The notes under the pieces were generated by a model. The model saw only the letters and a program-made list of their open reading frames with translations, searched no databases and had not been told where the DNA came from. Below are positions 10,030 to 22,156 of a DNA stretch of 64,000 nucleotides, piece after piece. The DNA is from Trema orientale (lineage: Eukaryota; Streptophyta; Magnoliopsida; Rosales; Cannabaceae), in the NCBI GenBank assembly GCA_002914845.1, contig JXTC01000019.1:1062912-1126911 (forward strand), read 5' to 3'. The position numbers and the translations under genes are program-made. Numbering within the stretch: the first letter of the stretch is position 1; every line of letters starts with the position of its first letter.

Positions 10030-13000
10030 CTAGTTGAAAAAGTAAGGAGATTTAAGAACCTCTTGCAAGTTGAAGTTGCCTCTCTTTGGTATGGGAGGAA
10101 ACTCTAATCCCGGATATGACGTTTGGAAGTTTTCCAGCAACTGCAATCAATCAGAGTAGAGACTATTAGACTTTAACAGGGAAAATAAAATGAGGGTGAG
10201 AGAGTGGAGAAGAAAATATCCATAATATTTAAGGACATATAGGGTGAAGAAACACTTTAAGTTGAGGCGTCCTATTAAACCAGATAAAAAAATTTGAACC
10301 CATAAATTCAATATCAATGAAGTAAAAGTAAGTGACAACGCATAACAGACTCACATTCTCAAGTACTGGCATGTTATACAGTTCCACAAACTTTTCACGA
10401 AGTATCTGATTCATTTGGTCCACATCACACGCATGAGTCCAGAACGAGTCATGCACCCCTGAAACAAAGACAGAGAATTATCATCGACAAGGTAAGCTTA
10501 CATTTCAACTGTTCAAATTTCTGATCATCTCAAGAAAGAGTACAAAAGCACGAGAAAAGTTCTCTGTCTTTTGAGAAAAGCTGTATACAGCTCCTACCAT
10601 CTGCAGCTACTTACAGAGTGATTTTACACAATACTTACAATGGGGAATACAATTTTCAGGCACGGACATTGGTGTAAATGTATAGTTGTACACGGTGTTT
10701 GTGTTCAGTGTGCTCTATCATTTTGCAAGCAAATAACTTAGTGAAACAATTAAATTAATGATAACTACATATTTCTTTGAAATAAAGCTTAAGAGTTGCA
10801 AACATGCACCAACTCAAGGTTAATTGACAAGACTCCAATTGGACAAAGGTGAACTAAGAGTGAAACGCTCAACTGAAAGCTTTTATTGAATAGTCAGTCT
10901 CCAACAGAGAGACAAACCTGCAAAACGTAAGCCAGCATCCCTGCAGGCAAGAGCAGTCATCATCATATGTGAACCGTCAAGCGAGTGAACAAAATTTGGA
11001 GGAAATGCAGATCTCTGCTTTCTAACATCTACCTGAGTACAATAAAAAATCAAGCTTTTTAGCAATTGGCCGATGGCCTACATTATATAGAAGGAAAGAG
11101 ATGATCATATAAACTTACAGAGGAACCCTCTCTCTGCAGGGCCAAAACCTGAAGAGATGTTCTTACCTGCAGCCAAAGGTAAGCATAATTACCTACCTCG
11201 TTTATTATTATAAACAGAGCAAGTAATATATGAAAACAGTAAATTCCACTAACCCCAGCCAAAAGAAAAAAATAAAAAATGAAACAAAAAGTCCTAATCT
11301 AGAAGACTCGAACAAAGACTTGAACCGAAGAAAGGGCATTTTCGATTGTATACAATATTCTCCCAATTGACTGCCTTCCTAGTTAAACAATTGAACCTCA
11401 AATAAAACGCTTTCGGGACACAGGGATGTGGGAGAAAGGTGTGTTTCTTTTAACCAACCATGACTAATCTTCAGTCAGATAGGCCGTACAGAGTTGTGCT
11501 TGTATCTGTAGAATGGCTCTAAAATTAGGCATGCGTCACTCAATTTTCTATAAGATTGTGACTGGGAAAATTTTGTCAGATGCAGATATCTAGGTTGCGA
11601 ACAAATAGTGAATTCATAGTCCCTTGAAACAATAACAATAGAAATTCTCAAGGACTCAATTCTCAAGGACTCAATTTGATAGAATCCTTAGCAATGTTCT
11701 AGGTTAAGTAATAACTAGAGGTAGATTAAAGAAATGAGCTTTTGCAGGAGACAAACTGTTGACTGTCGACCAGCCATTTATTGATTTTTCCAATGTAAAT
11801 TTTAACCAAATTGTCTCACTTACAAGATGTCGCTCATTTCTATAGTAGGGTTGCACAACAGGAAGCCCCAGAGGAGTGGTCCATCGGACAGGTTGATTTT
11901 GTGAAACAACTACCTGCAACAAGCATGCAAATTAAAAATTCAAAATCTGGAACAAAAATCTCCTGGATGTACTCTCTGTGTTTGATACCCAGACCTCAGA
12001 CAAAAAGGCATACCTTGGCACAATCACCGAGCCAGCCCATTACCGCACGGGCAGCTTGGAATATCTCTCCGAGGGAAGCCAATGTCACCTGTGTAGATAA
12101 TGCAAATTTCAGAAGAAAATTATGATGCAACATAATATANGAAAATTTATAAATTTGGCAATTCTGCATGCCAACAACTGGGTTGACCTAGTTTACTATG
12201 TAAGTAACTAGAAAATTGGTTAATAATACAATAAAATATGTTCTAAAAAAAGTTGAGAACTTCCAAAACAATAATTTTCTGCACTTAATTTTAGATCCGT
12301 GCAATAACAATTAAAGATGGAGCTTTAGGCATTTACTGGGCTTAACATCAACACCTAATTGTGGATCCTGGTTACTTACTTTAGCAGCGTAACAAGAAGC
12401 ATTGAATAGTAGTTTATCATCAGTGATGACACCCTTCTCCTCTAATCTTTTCTTTATCTGTTCACGTGCCCCAATATAAGTAACGCCATATACAGAAGTC
12501 ATCACTGTCTGTTTCACCAATTTCCTATCAACCTGAAAACCTCCCAATATCACCTTGTTAGCACTTAGCACTTAGGCAAAAATATATGTATCCTAGATGT
12601 GAATTTTAACTTTCCAAAAGAACTAAGGAAGAGCAACCTGATCGATTAGGATCTTAGCTAATAAAGCATTTGGATTGCTATCTGGGTCCTTGTTGCTGTC
12701 CCTTAGCATAATATTGTGCACCCTACCAACATAAAATATGCATTTAGAAGATAAGCCCAAGTATATATCAAAAAGAAATAATCACATCAAACAGTAATAC
12801 ACTAGTTTGTTAAGAAGTTAGATCCTTCTGAAAGTTAAATAAGTCCTTAAAATGTGCTTTTGGGATACCCTGCAGACACACACATACAAAATACATGTGT
12901 GGGCACCAATCCATTAGTTTTTTTTTTTTTTAATCTATAGGTATTGTTTTACACAATTAAAATTCTTACACATATTTTCACGATACAAAGGTAGAGAGAA

Positions 13001-16000
13001 GAAGAGTATTAAATAGTGTGTATTTATTATTTGTTATTTTTTTTCAACTACTCAAATTATTATAACTATTAAATAATATCCAACTGCTAAAAGAAATATC
13101 TATATATAGGTAAAGAAAAAAAATACCTACTGGATATAGAAACAATATATATATTCATATATATGTATATTATTTTAGGACTTATAAGACTAAACTGAGA
13201 ACATGTGTTCATGAGCCAACACTTGGTAATACTAGCATTTTTCACTAATGTTACACCGTGGTTTGTGAATAAGAGCATCTTCGTTTGTTTCTTTGAGTAC
13301 CAAGTCATTATTTTCCCGTCTCTCAAAGCAAGTTCACAGACAGGTTATTTAGGTTTAGTACTAGCCTTCAACCTTTTGTACAAAGTTTCTGCTCCTGAAA
13401 AGCAGACTTGTGAAATTGTACTTGAGAGCTAGATACTTTCAATATTTTATTTCTGTGACATACATATCGTAGCCATGCTTGTCAAACTTTTTCTTCTTCA
13501 GAGTTTCAGCATTTCTGTGCATATTTCTTGAAAGACTAAGAACGTTTCTTTATTTGTTGATTATGCACAATGCACATTAAAAGATTATATATGTATATCC
13601 TACGTAAATGGCTTTGATAGTTTACGTGCATAGTCAATAAATAAACTTGCCCTGTATGGAGACTTAGTAATATGTGTACATTTTCTTTTGCTACTTGCCC
13701 TCCCGCTGAACCTTACGATCTTTAGGAGGCAGGTAACTCTAGCTAGCATATTGCTATGTAGGTCCCCATGGGGAATTGACCCCGGATCTTATGGGAGCAA
13801 ACTGTGAGCCTGACCACTCGACCTAACTCTCATGAGTATTATGTTTACATTGAGTATGCTTAGTTGGAGCATTTGAATTTTAAAATAGTGTTTTCCTTCA
13901 GTACGAATCTTATATTAGACAAGACAACAATAATTTCTCTGAATTCTTTTTTCATAGAAATAATGCCCCAATATTGTATACCTTGTGGCAATTTCAGAAT
14001 AAACATCGGCAGGTTTCTCTCCAGCAACTAAGTTGACTGCAGCTGCTTCCAACTGAGAAAGGGCATATGCCATAGGCAACCAGTGAGGTCATGAAACAAT
14101 CCAAGGCAACCAACAAATCAAAATACATCATATCATTCTAACAAATATTATGTTACAGAAGACATTTGTGGATTTCGCCACGTTGAGAAAAGGTAAAGAA
14201 CAGATTCAAAGCATTATTAAATAAGCCTAACATATGGAACTAAAACCGGAAATAAGTGTTAATGATACAAATTCTGGTCAATTTCTTCAAAATCCTTGAG
14301 GAAAATTTGTGCTGTTGAAATTGAAAAGGCATGCCAAAAAGGTGGCAAAAAGAAAGATTCTCCACAATCAGGCTCATAAATCAGTGTTCACAATCACAAT
14401 GATAAAATCTGTACGATTATATTACATTTGGCAGTAAATAGAGACATGAAACAGTTAAGTGATATCAACAAATTGAACAAAAAGTTGAGTTAGACAAAAG
14501 TAAAAATGGAAGGAAGCAATTTATATCAGTTTGAAGTCAAAGTTTTAACATGTTTAATTTCCATTTTGCAATCATTTGAGTTTAAGATAATAATTAAAAA
14601 AAGAAAAAAGAAAAAAAAGAAAAGAGTATCTATAAATTATTTGCCAAATCAAAACAGAAACTTGTTGATAAAGTTATTAAAGTTACATAAAATGGCTGTA
14701 TTCACATAAAGTTATCAGATCCAGAATGCAGTAATACGAAGAAAATATTGTATAGAACAGAATAAATTAAATATGCGGAGACAAAGAAAGCATACGCTGT
14801 CTCTTCCCAAGGCGGCATAGTGCTGCAAGCCATTACACGAACCATCCTATAAAATTTTGAAGTTCTGCATTAATACTCAAATAATCCAAAATACATATAT
14901 GAGCGTGTAGAGAAAGGAAGAGAGAATAGTAAGTAAATAAAGATGGGCAGGGCTTACGATTCCACTATATGCAAGCAAAATAATCAGGAATATCAAATGG
15001 AGGAAATAGGTATTTAGTTTTAAAAAAATAATGAAAATAAAAATAACAAAAATAAAAGCTAAAAAAAAGAGAAGAGAGAGAGAGAGAGAAAGTAAGAGAG
15101 AATAGAAAGTAAATAAAGATGGGCAGGGATTACGATTCCACTATATGCAAGCAAAATAATCAGGAATATCAAATGGAGGAAATAGGTATTTAGTTTTAAA
15201 AAAATTGCAACCTATGAACAGATGACTGCAAGTTCAGGGATTTCCTAAAGACGACTATACGTTCCTGTAGCAAATGTCTCACAATCATCTTCTAACATCA
15301 ACAATTAACCCTTGACAGAGCCAAAGTAAATGGTAAAAAAGCTAATAAGAATAATGTTCCTGGTGAGTGTAATTCTTTCAGAATCAATGGCAACAAAACA
15401 TATCATTATGTATTAGTTCCATGATGTTGAAATTAAAAGATGAGCAGAATTTCGGTGCCTGATATACAAGGGGAAATTAAAAAAATAAATCTCTTTTCTA
15501 GCCAGCTCCACGCTGCCAAAAAAATGTGACCAGAACATCTTATTTTCTTTATTAACTCTCAAGTATGTCAAAGATCACAACAAGATAGGGGGTTATTAAC
15601 ACTCGAATAGAGAAATGCAGCAGGAAAAGGGCATATTTATCATTTCTCTAGAATGTTACAAAGAAAACAGAGTTGGAAAAATTTTAAGACAAAGTACATT
15701 AAAAAATGTTGCATACGCTATAAATTCCCTCACAGTATTTGGAGGCTGCATATTAAGAAACGTTGCATATGCTATAAATCCCCTCGCAGTATTTGGAGGC
15801 TTCTGATGAAGATTTACCTGATGAATGGGCAAGTGAGAAACAACAGTATGTGGTGATGAGCTATTCAATGCTTCTGAAAGATTAATACAAGCAGCTAAGC
15901 ACTGAAAAGGATCTTCAGCCGTCAACCACCAGCGGTCTCCACTAACAGGGTTATTTGCTGAATCAAATATGTTTCCAATATTGTTATCCACAAATGCCAG

Positions 16001-19000
16001 TCGCCCATCATATGAAAGCTTTTCAACTCCACCAGCGTACAGGTTTGCTAAATGTATCTTAAGCCAGCATAACCCAGACTTGCCCAGCGGGCGTCCTTCA
16101 GCAAACTCAAGAACTCCTCGACAAAGATCAGAACTCAAATGATTCAGATGTGAATGCATAGGGTATGCTCTACCTCTGAAATCAAGATTATGGGGATAAT
16201 AAAAGCCTTCCTCATCTTTCATTTTTCGAGCCACCTTTTCAGAATCAGTTTTTTCATTATCAGTTATCAGTTCACACAATTTGAAACTTAAAAGCTGAAA
16301 AGTGAGAAAATTCTTGAAACATAGTCTTCCAGTTTGTGTTGTCAAATTTCAAATGCAACTGAAACTTAGGGGTTTCAACATGATTTTCCCTTGATAATAT
16401 TAGAAAAGATGAGGCACTTACAGAAAGCTTAAGTTCAGTGTCACATCGTAAAGAATGTCTCTCCAAGTTTATCTTCCTTGCTTTCCTCATGCTCCATCTC
16501 CATTGTTGGATTTTTGCCAAGTCTTCTGAGGTCGGTTTATCTGGTACAGTAACCTAGGCCAATTAAACGAATTTAGCCACGTGAATGAAACAATCAATTG
16601 GAGAACATGCGACCCTAGACTAACTAATATACATGCAGTAAAACAACCCACATAATAACGTCAGGCAAGTTTTATATCAAGGGAATTGAATATGAGATCC
16701 TACTCTAGCTTCCTTTTTTCCCCTATTCATCTAATAAGAAGGCAACATTCAGAGGCACCATCATTCTACAGAATTTTCCAGATCATTTAATCAAGCCAGT
16801 TCTACAATGCTGGCAACAATGGCCATAGAAGAAAGTATTATATAAGAGAACAGGAACAGTCTGTTTCACAAAAATGAAAGATCAAGCATGTGCTCACATC
16901 TTTACGATCAACTAAGCCAGCAACATTGCCACCTCCAGCCCAAATGCTCTCCACCACGCTAAGTACTTTTTTATTTACCCTCCACTTAGTGTTTCCAAGC
17001 ATATCCAGAGCCTGAGATGTGATCAAAATAACTGGGTTCAAAAGTACTTCATGATGGACTAGAATAAACTCAAACTGAAATAACTAGAAACTAGATCTAA
17101 ACTATGACCTGAATATACAGAGAAAAGATGCCATGTATATTAACACAATATGATATGTTTTGCAGACAATACCCAGACACATATAAGCAACCTTTATGTT
17201 TTTTATATATGATAGTTAAGTTTTTCAGTTAATGTGGAAGAAAGATAGAGGAAAACAATGATACTATCAAGTAATTCAAAATTAAAAAACTCTACAAGAA
17301 ATATTTAGAGAAACTTCTTACCTCAAATACTTTCTGCATCTGGTTCTCAGGAACAGCCTTAAGTGCATCTCGCTGCTTGCTAGATCCATGAGTACGCATA
17401 ACATAAGAAGGTAGGAACAAGTGCCCACCCTTGTCATATCTGAAAAGAATTTCAGAACATTATCCAAAACTTGAGTCGCAAACATATTTGACAAAATAAA
17501 AAAAAAAAATATATCGCTAAGGAGGCAGTCTCCTTTAAATATTAATAAGTCAACCATAATGTAGAACAATTATATTTAAATAATTACTTCATTTCATGTA
17601 ACATTTTAACCCCCTACCACACTCTTAGGTAATGGAGAAAGAACATGAATATCAGTTAATATCTTATCATACCCTTTCCATTTTCTAGGAGGTATCAACA
17701 TTGGCACATAAGGAATTGGCATGAGCTTAGCCTGTTTCAAACAAAGACAGAAGATAATTACAAAAAAGCAGGAACTTAAGGTGACAACATGCTCAGCATT
17801 CACATCTTGTACTTGATCGACCGTAGATTACATCATGAACACATGCAGTAACTGATAAAAAGAAAACATTATTCAGAAATAGAAAATAAAAATAAAAATA
17901 AAGCTGATACAAAAAAAAACCCTTTTTTCCTTTTCCTTCTCTTATTGGAAATGTGGTAGAACTAAACAAACAAAAATAGGCTGCTTTCATATTTAACGTG
18001 TTTCCGCAAATGCATTCCTCCCCTCCCTCCCCCCCCCCGACCCCCCCCAAGACAAAAAGGAAAAAAACAAACAAACAAGAAAAAAGGCAAAATACATGCA
18101 TGCAAACAATAGATATGTACATAACTAGATTTCACGATCTGATGTCAGGTAGATAAGTACGAAGCTACATAATAATAATAACAAATGAATAAAAAGGGAA
18201 GAAAGGGGGGAGATAAAGTTGGATGGAATATTTGCTTTTCAGTTCCACCTTGAGTCAAAAAGTTGAAAGTACATTTAAGTAACTTTGTACACAAATTTAT
18301 TTCAAGTGTAGCAAATAAGTGAAAAGAAGACAGATATCTTAACTTACAGTTCTGTCAAGCCCTGAAAGAATTAAGGGATCGCATTCTATAACTCCATAGT
18401 TCCGTACAAATCTCTGCCTGTAAGGATATAGAAAAAAAGTGCTGTTATTAAAATGGCTTATAAGAAAAAAATGTTTATACGCACATTGTTGGTCATTCCT
18501 TGCAAGCTTACCCTACATAACAATGTGTAGTCCAGAATTTAGACATTTCAGTCAGTCAGACTCTGACGTAAAACAACTAAATGCATATATAAAAATTAAA
18601 GAAAAAATTTCTAAAAACAAGTTAGGAGTCCCGTTATTAAGTCTGTTCATATGTATAAATGAATAGTAAAATAATGAACTTCCGAATAACCAATCATCTG
18701 TAAGGTGTTTTAGTGGAATGTGTTCAAGGGTACAGAATCCAAAATCATTCAAGGGTACAGAATCCAAAATCAACTCCATGAAATGAGTTGCTAATGATTT
18801 TTGTTTTTGACACAACAAAAGCAAACAATATTTTGAACACCAAGAAGTTCATAGACTCACCCTGTCTTTGCAATGGCTTTTAATCTATGCCTAAATGCAG
18901 GTCGGACATCAGGTGGAATATCTCCTGACTGGTCAAGTGGAGGTTGCACAAAAGCTGTTTCAGTTAATAAATCTATCAGACGACATCCCAGCTGCAAAAT

Positions 19001-20708
19001 TACAGTATATAAAAAGAAGTTTCAAAATCAAGAATTTTAAAAATGATTGAAAATCTAATCCATTGATCATTTTACGGAAGAGGAGATGCCAAAAGCCACA
19101 AACCTTAGCCTGGATATCTCTACTCCAAGGCTTAAACTCTTCTTTAACCAGTAGCCTTTGTGCCTTACTCAGTCTTCTCGTTCTAATTAAACCAATAATA
19201 TTTTTCCTGAGTATCTCCTTCTCCTTACTCAGACCCTCTTCATTGTGAGCTGCATTCTCCGTTCTCTGACAAATTTTAGTTTTCTCCAGGAAACTTTGAA
19301 TTCTCACCTGAAATTTACCATGATGATAATACATGACACTTCAACCCCAACAAAGTGAGATTGACTGAAAGAGTTACCAAACAAAACACAGAGACATCAC
19401 TACTGTGACGTAGTAAAGAACAAATAATCTTCATGCCAAAAAGAAACAAAAAAACCACAAGCAAATAGAAGATGAAGACATCAGCAAGGTCTTGAACTCA
19501 GCATATTTAGGCCAGGTTTACTAATCCGCAATGGGCCGTAAGGGAAAAGGAAACTGGAGAAGTGTTCCCTATCTTATCCACTCATGTGTTTGCTCACACA
19601 ATCAGGGAAAGTTCTAGTGGGCCCAACATAATAACGAAAAATTGAGAAAGGAAAACACAGTCTTTGATTCTTTGTCTTACTCCTTCTCCGTTACAATTCT
19701 TTTCATTACAAATTAGTCAATGTGCCCTTAATCTCTTACATTACGAGCTGGAAAGTTTAACTTAATCTTAAACCATTTCTTGTATAATTTATATAACATA
19801 GCGAAACAAATGCCTAAACTCTACCAAATACTTCATAAGTACAGCAAATTACAGCCACTTAACCAACTGAAGGTCTAAAAAATTCAGGGAAAAAAAAAAC
19901 TGAAAAAACATACCTCCTGCTCTATAGCCATAGCAATCTGAATCGCAGCATGAACAACCTGAACGCAGCCATCATGAGAAGCCACCATAATCAACCCCAT
20001 CATCTTATGCATAACAATAAGAGCCATCTTATCAGCAGACAGCAAGTCAATATTAGGCGCAAAAGCCTCCTTTTGCTTGCAGGTGGCCACTTTCTGTTCT
20101 CTCTCTATGGCCTCCCTCAATGGCTCAAACCACCCCAAAAACAAAGCCTTCACATGAGGCAAGTTGGGAGCCAGCTTCTTCTCAATCATAACTCTCTCTA
20201 ACTCATTGTACTCATCCACCATTTTCTCCCAAGCTTCAGTCTCAGCCTTAATCTGCCTCCTCCTCAGAAGATTGTACCTCCTCCTCTCGACCTCCTTAAA
20301 CTCCAACCTCACTTCTCTTTGGGTCTTTTTGAAGATACCCTTTAGAAAAAGGGAGGCAATCCAAGGTGGGTCTTGGATGAAAATCCTTGAGGGCGAGTCC
20401 CGGGGCATAATATGGCCAAACTCGTTAATGGGTATCTGGAAATTCATCGAATTTTCCAAGTTTTCGACGAGATTGTCTTGGACAGAGTCTAATATGGGGT
20501 TGAACTGAATTGGGTCAGAAGGGCATTTGAGGCTGAGTGGGAATGGAGTTGAGGAAGAGAGTGAGGGTGGCTTAAAGGGACTGTTTGAGCTTGACCCGAA
20601 TAAGAAGTGGAGGTTTTTGAGAGACCTTTGGTTGAGCTTTGGGGGCTTTCGCCATGTTGAGTTGGAGATTTGAGGTTGAGGACTCAGGTACGAGGCTGTG
20701 GAAGCCAT
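10030..20708 (-). CDS. RPOT3: phage-type DNA-directed RNA polymerase, plastid (RpoTp)
   Basis: Nuclear-encoded single-subunit RNA polymerase; transcribes plastid genes if plastid-targeted. Nineteen exons splice by GT/AG into a 2943-bp frame, 980 residues (Arabidopsis RPOT3 about 993): 19914-20708, 19104-19307, 18861-18991, 18348-18417, 17673-17731, 17322-17439, 16898-17011, 16422-16553, 15818-16234, 14796-14846, 13982-14052, 12638-12722, 12380-12532, 12014-12088, 11824-11913, 11119-11166, 10918-11032, 10355-10458, 10030-10140. Residues 1-60 are Ser/Pro-rich without acidic residues, like a chloroplast transit peptide. Catalytic residues equivalent to those of T7 polymerase are present: D681 ([10 protein letters not shown]), K756 and Y764 ([14 protein letters not shown]), D913 ([10 protein letters not shown]). 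The protein ends in SPYFFN, as in the family. RPOT3 is preferred over mitochondrial RPOT1 or dual-targeted RPOT2 from the N-terminus and from the neighbouring genes. Introns hold a MITE, a SINE-like piece and local duplications. Confidence 0.93.
12901..13144. mobile_element. MITE of the (TA)n-associated family, copy 3
   Basis: It lies in RPOT3 intron 11 (12723-13981). The left end GGGCACCAATCCATTAG matches the right ends of the copies at 8700-8937 and 26942-27164 in reverse. The right end (AATACCTACTGGATAT) is decayed, so that boundary is approximate. The right flank is TA-rich. Confidence 0.6.
13690..13836 (-). mobile_element. tRNA-derived SINE-like fragment
   Basis: On the minus strand an A-box-like stretch (TTAGGTCGAGTGGTCAGG, about 13810-13827) is followed about 35 bp later by a B-box-like stretch (GGGGTCAATTCCC, about 13771-13783), the spacing of a pol III internal promoter. 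The body after the B box is unlike a tRNA and the 3' side becomes A-rich. It lies in RPOT3 intron 11. Boundaries and target duplication are not clear. Confidence 0.5.
14911..15205. repeat. direct duplication of about 118 bp in RPOT3 intron 9
   Basis: Two nearly identical copies (about 14911-15028 and 15087-15205) contain GATGGGCAGGG and CAAGCAAAATAATCAGG. They are separated by an A/G-rich spacer with (GA)n. This is a local segmental duplication within an intron, with no coding content. Confidence 0.8.
15695..15802 (-). repeat. 54-bp tandem repeat at RPOT3 intron 9 donor
   Basis: Two 54-bp units (15749-15802 and 15695-15748) begin about 15 bp inside intron 9. They stay in frame with exon 9, each reading like PPNTxRxFIAYATFxN, and the open frame runs on to about 15656. 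The donor CAG|GTAAAT at 15817 is intact and the conserved protein skips this segment, so it is intronic. Confidence 0.7.
19510..19727. mobile_element. Tourist-like MITE in RPOT3 intron 1
   Basis: A 218-bp element flanked by TTA on both sides (19507-19509 and 19728-19730). Its inverted ends are GGCCAGGTTTACTAATCC, and GGGCACATTGACTAATTTG when the right end is read in reverse. It is related to the element at 4080-4339 and was mobilised, by inference, by a PIF/Harbinger transposase. Confidence 0.7.
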
Positions 20709-21167
20709 TGGTAGAGATAGGCTGTCAGGATGAAAGAGCCGAAACCTCGCTTAAACCTTGGCCAGCTTCAAGATATTTCTTCTTCTTTTTTTTTTTTTTC
20801 TTCTTTCTTTCCAATTTTTGATTTTTCAGAGGAAAAGAAAATATATAATTTATTGTATTATAATATGAGCCACTAATTAGTAATAATAAGAATATTTTAT
20901 GTTTCTTTACTTTGACTCTTGTTTTTTTTCTTGAACCTTTTTTAATTACAGAGATTTTAATTACAGAGGATTTTTGGAAGGATGAAAAGGAGGAGGGAGA
21001 CCCTATCCTGCGGGCTAACAAAAATTCAGCCTCTCAAATTAAAAGAATTAGAAAAAATTGAAAACAAAAGAATATAAATTGATAAATTTATCTATTAAGT
21101 CAATTAATTTTAAAAAAATAAAATAAATAATATAATAATTATATAAATAAATACTCTTCATCCTTCC

Positions 21168-21260
21168 TATTTAACATCTTTTCTACCAAATAATTCAAAG
21201 AATTATTACTTTCTATTCAACATCCTTTCTACCAAACAATTCAAAGAATTATTACTTTTC
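21168..21260. repeat. 46-bp tandem duplication
   Basis: Two adjacent units of about 46 bp share CTACCAAAYAATTCAAAGAA followed by TTATTACTTT, with a few differences. Non-coding. Confidence 0.7.
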
Positions 21261-21990
21261 TCTTCCTCCTTCATATTTTCTCTCTTTCCTAAATTCTCTA
21301 TTCTTCCTACACTCTTTTCCTCCTACCAAACATAGCCTTAGCGAATGAGTTAGAAAGATAAGAAAGACATGATATTAATGCGAGTGCCGCCAGCAACTTT
21401 AACCCCTAATTTCTTACAAGTTGACCATTATAATAGAAATATATATTATCGGTTGCATTTCTATTTTTTCTCAAATACTCACCGAGTAATTTCTTTCCAA
21501 TTCCGCTCACCCATAACTATGGAAAACCGCCAAACACAACTATTTGTTGTGTTGGTTTTGATTTTCATTTTCTTCAAGAGTTTCCTTTCAAATTATTGTT
21601 GAAGAGAAGAGCCTTGATTCAAAGTCTCCTTCACCTGAACACGTACAAATAATCCACAGTCATTCTCACACTAACACTGCACATGACCCACTTATTTTCT
21701 TTTCAAGTGTGTCAATATACAAGTTTTTGAATCCTCTATTTTTGAAAATTAACATCTAATTGAAATAAAAATCAAAACTAATACAACAAACATTAGGGGC
21801 TGCTTGTTCACGTTTTAATTTTTTTGTTTTTTTTTTGTTTTAAAATAATAAAAAATTGTAGACTTTTTTAAAAAACACATTGGTGCCTTTGTTTTTATTT
21901 TTTATTTTTTTTTAACTTTCAATCAAAATTTTCAAAATAAAAAAAAGTGAAAATTTTTCATTTTTTATATTTTTCTAAAGAAATGTTAAA

Positions 21991-22156
21991 TGTACTCTTT
22001 TTTTTATTTTTTTTTATATTCTCTAATTTTACTGTGTGATACATAAATTCTATTATCTAATTTAATATTTTATTAATATAATAAATTATAATGTAGTTCA
22101 CGTATTAAATAATAAAATTAGTAGAGTCTAAAAAAAAAGATAAAAAAAAATATTGT
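21991..22156. repeat. imperfect foldback, possible MITE
   Basis: The left arm (CTCTTTTTTTTATTTT, then CTCTAATTTTA) is roughly complementary to the right arm (TAAAATTAGTAGAG, then a run of A's) around an AT-rich centre. Low complexity makes this weak. Confidence 0.3.

Noticed and set aside
17793..18122. 109-codon minus-strand frame rich in Phe and Cys
   Set aside because: It lies inside RPOT3 intron 4 and owes its openness to homopolymer tracts (poly-C and poly-A).
19914..20708. RPOT3 exon 1 as a separate short gene
   Set aside because: The open frame ends just past a GTATGT donor, and the remaining 18 exons join it in phase to give a complete polymerase.
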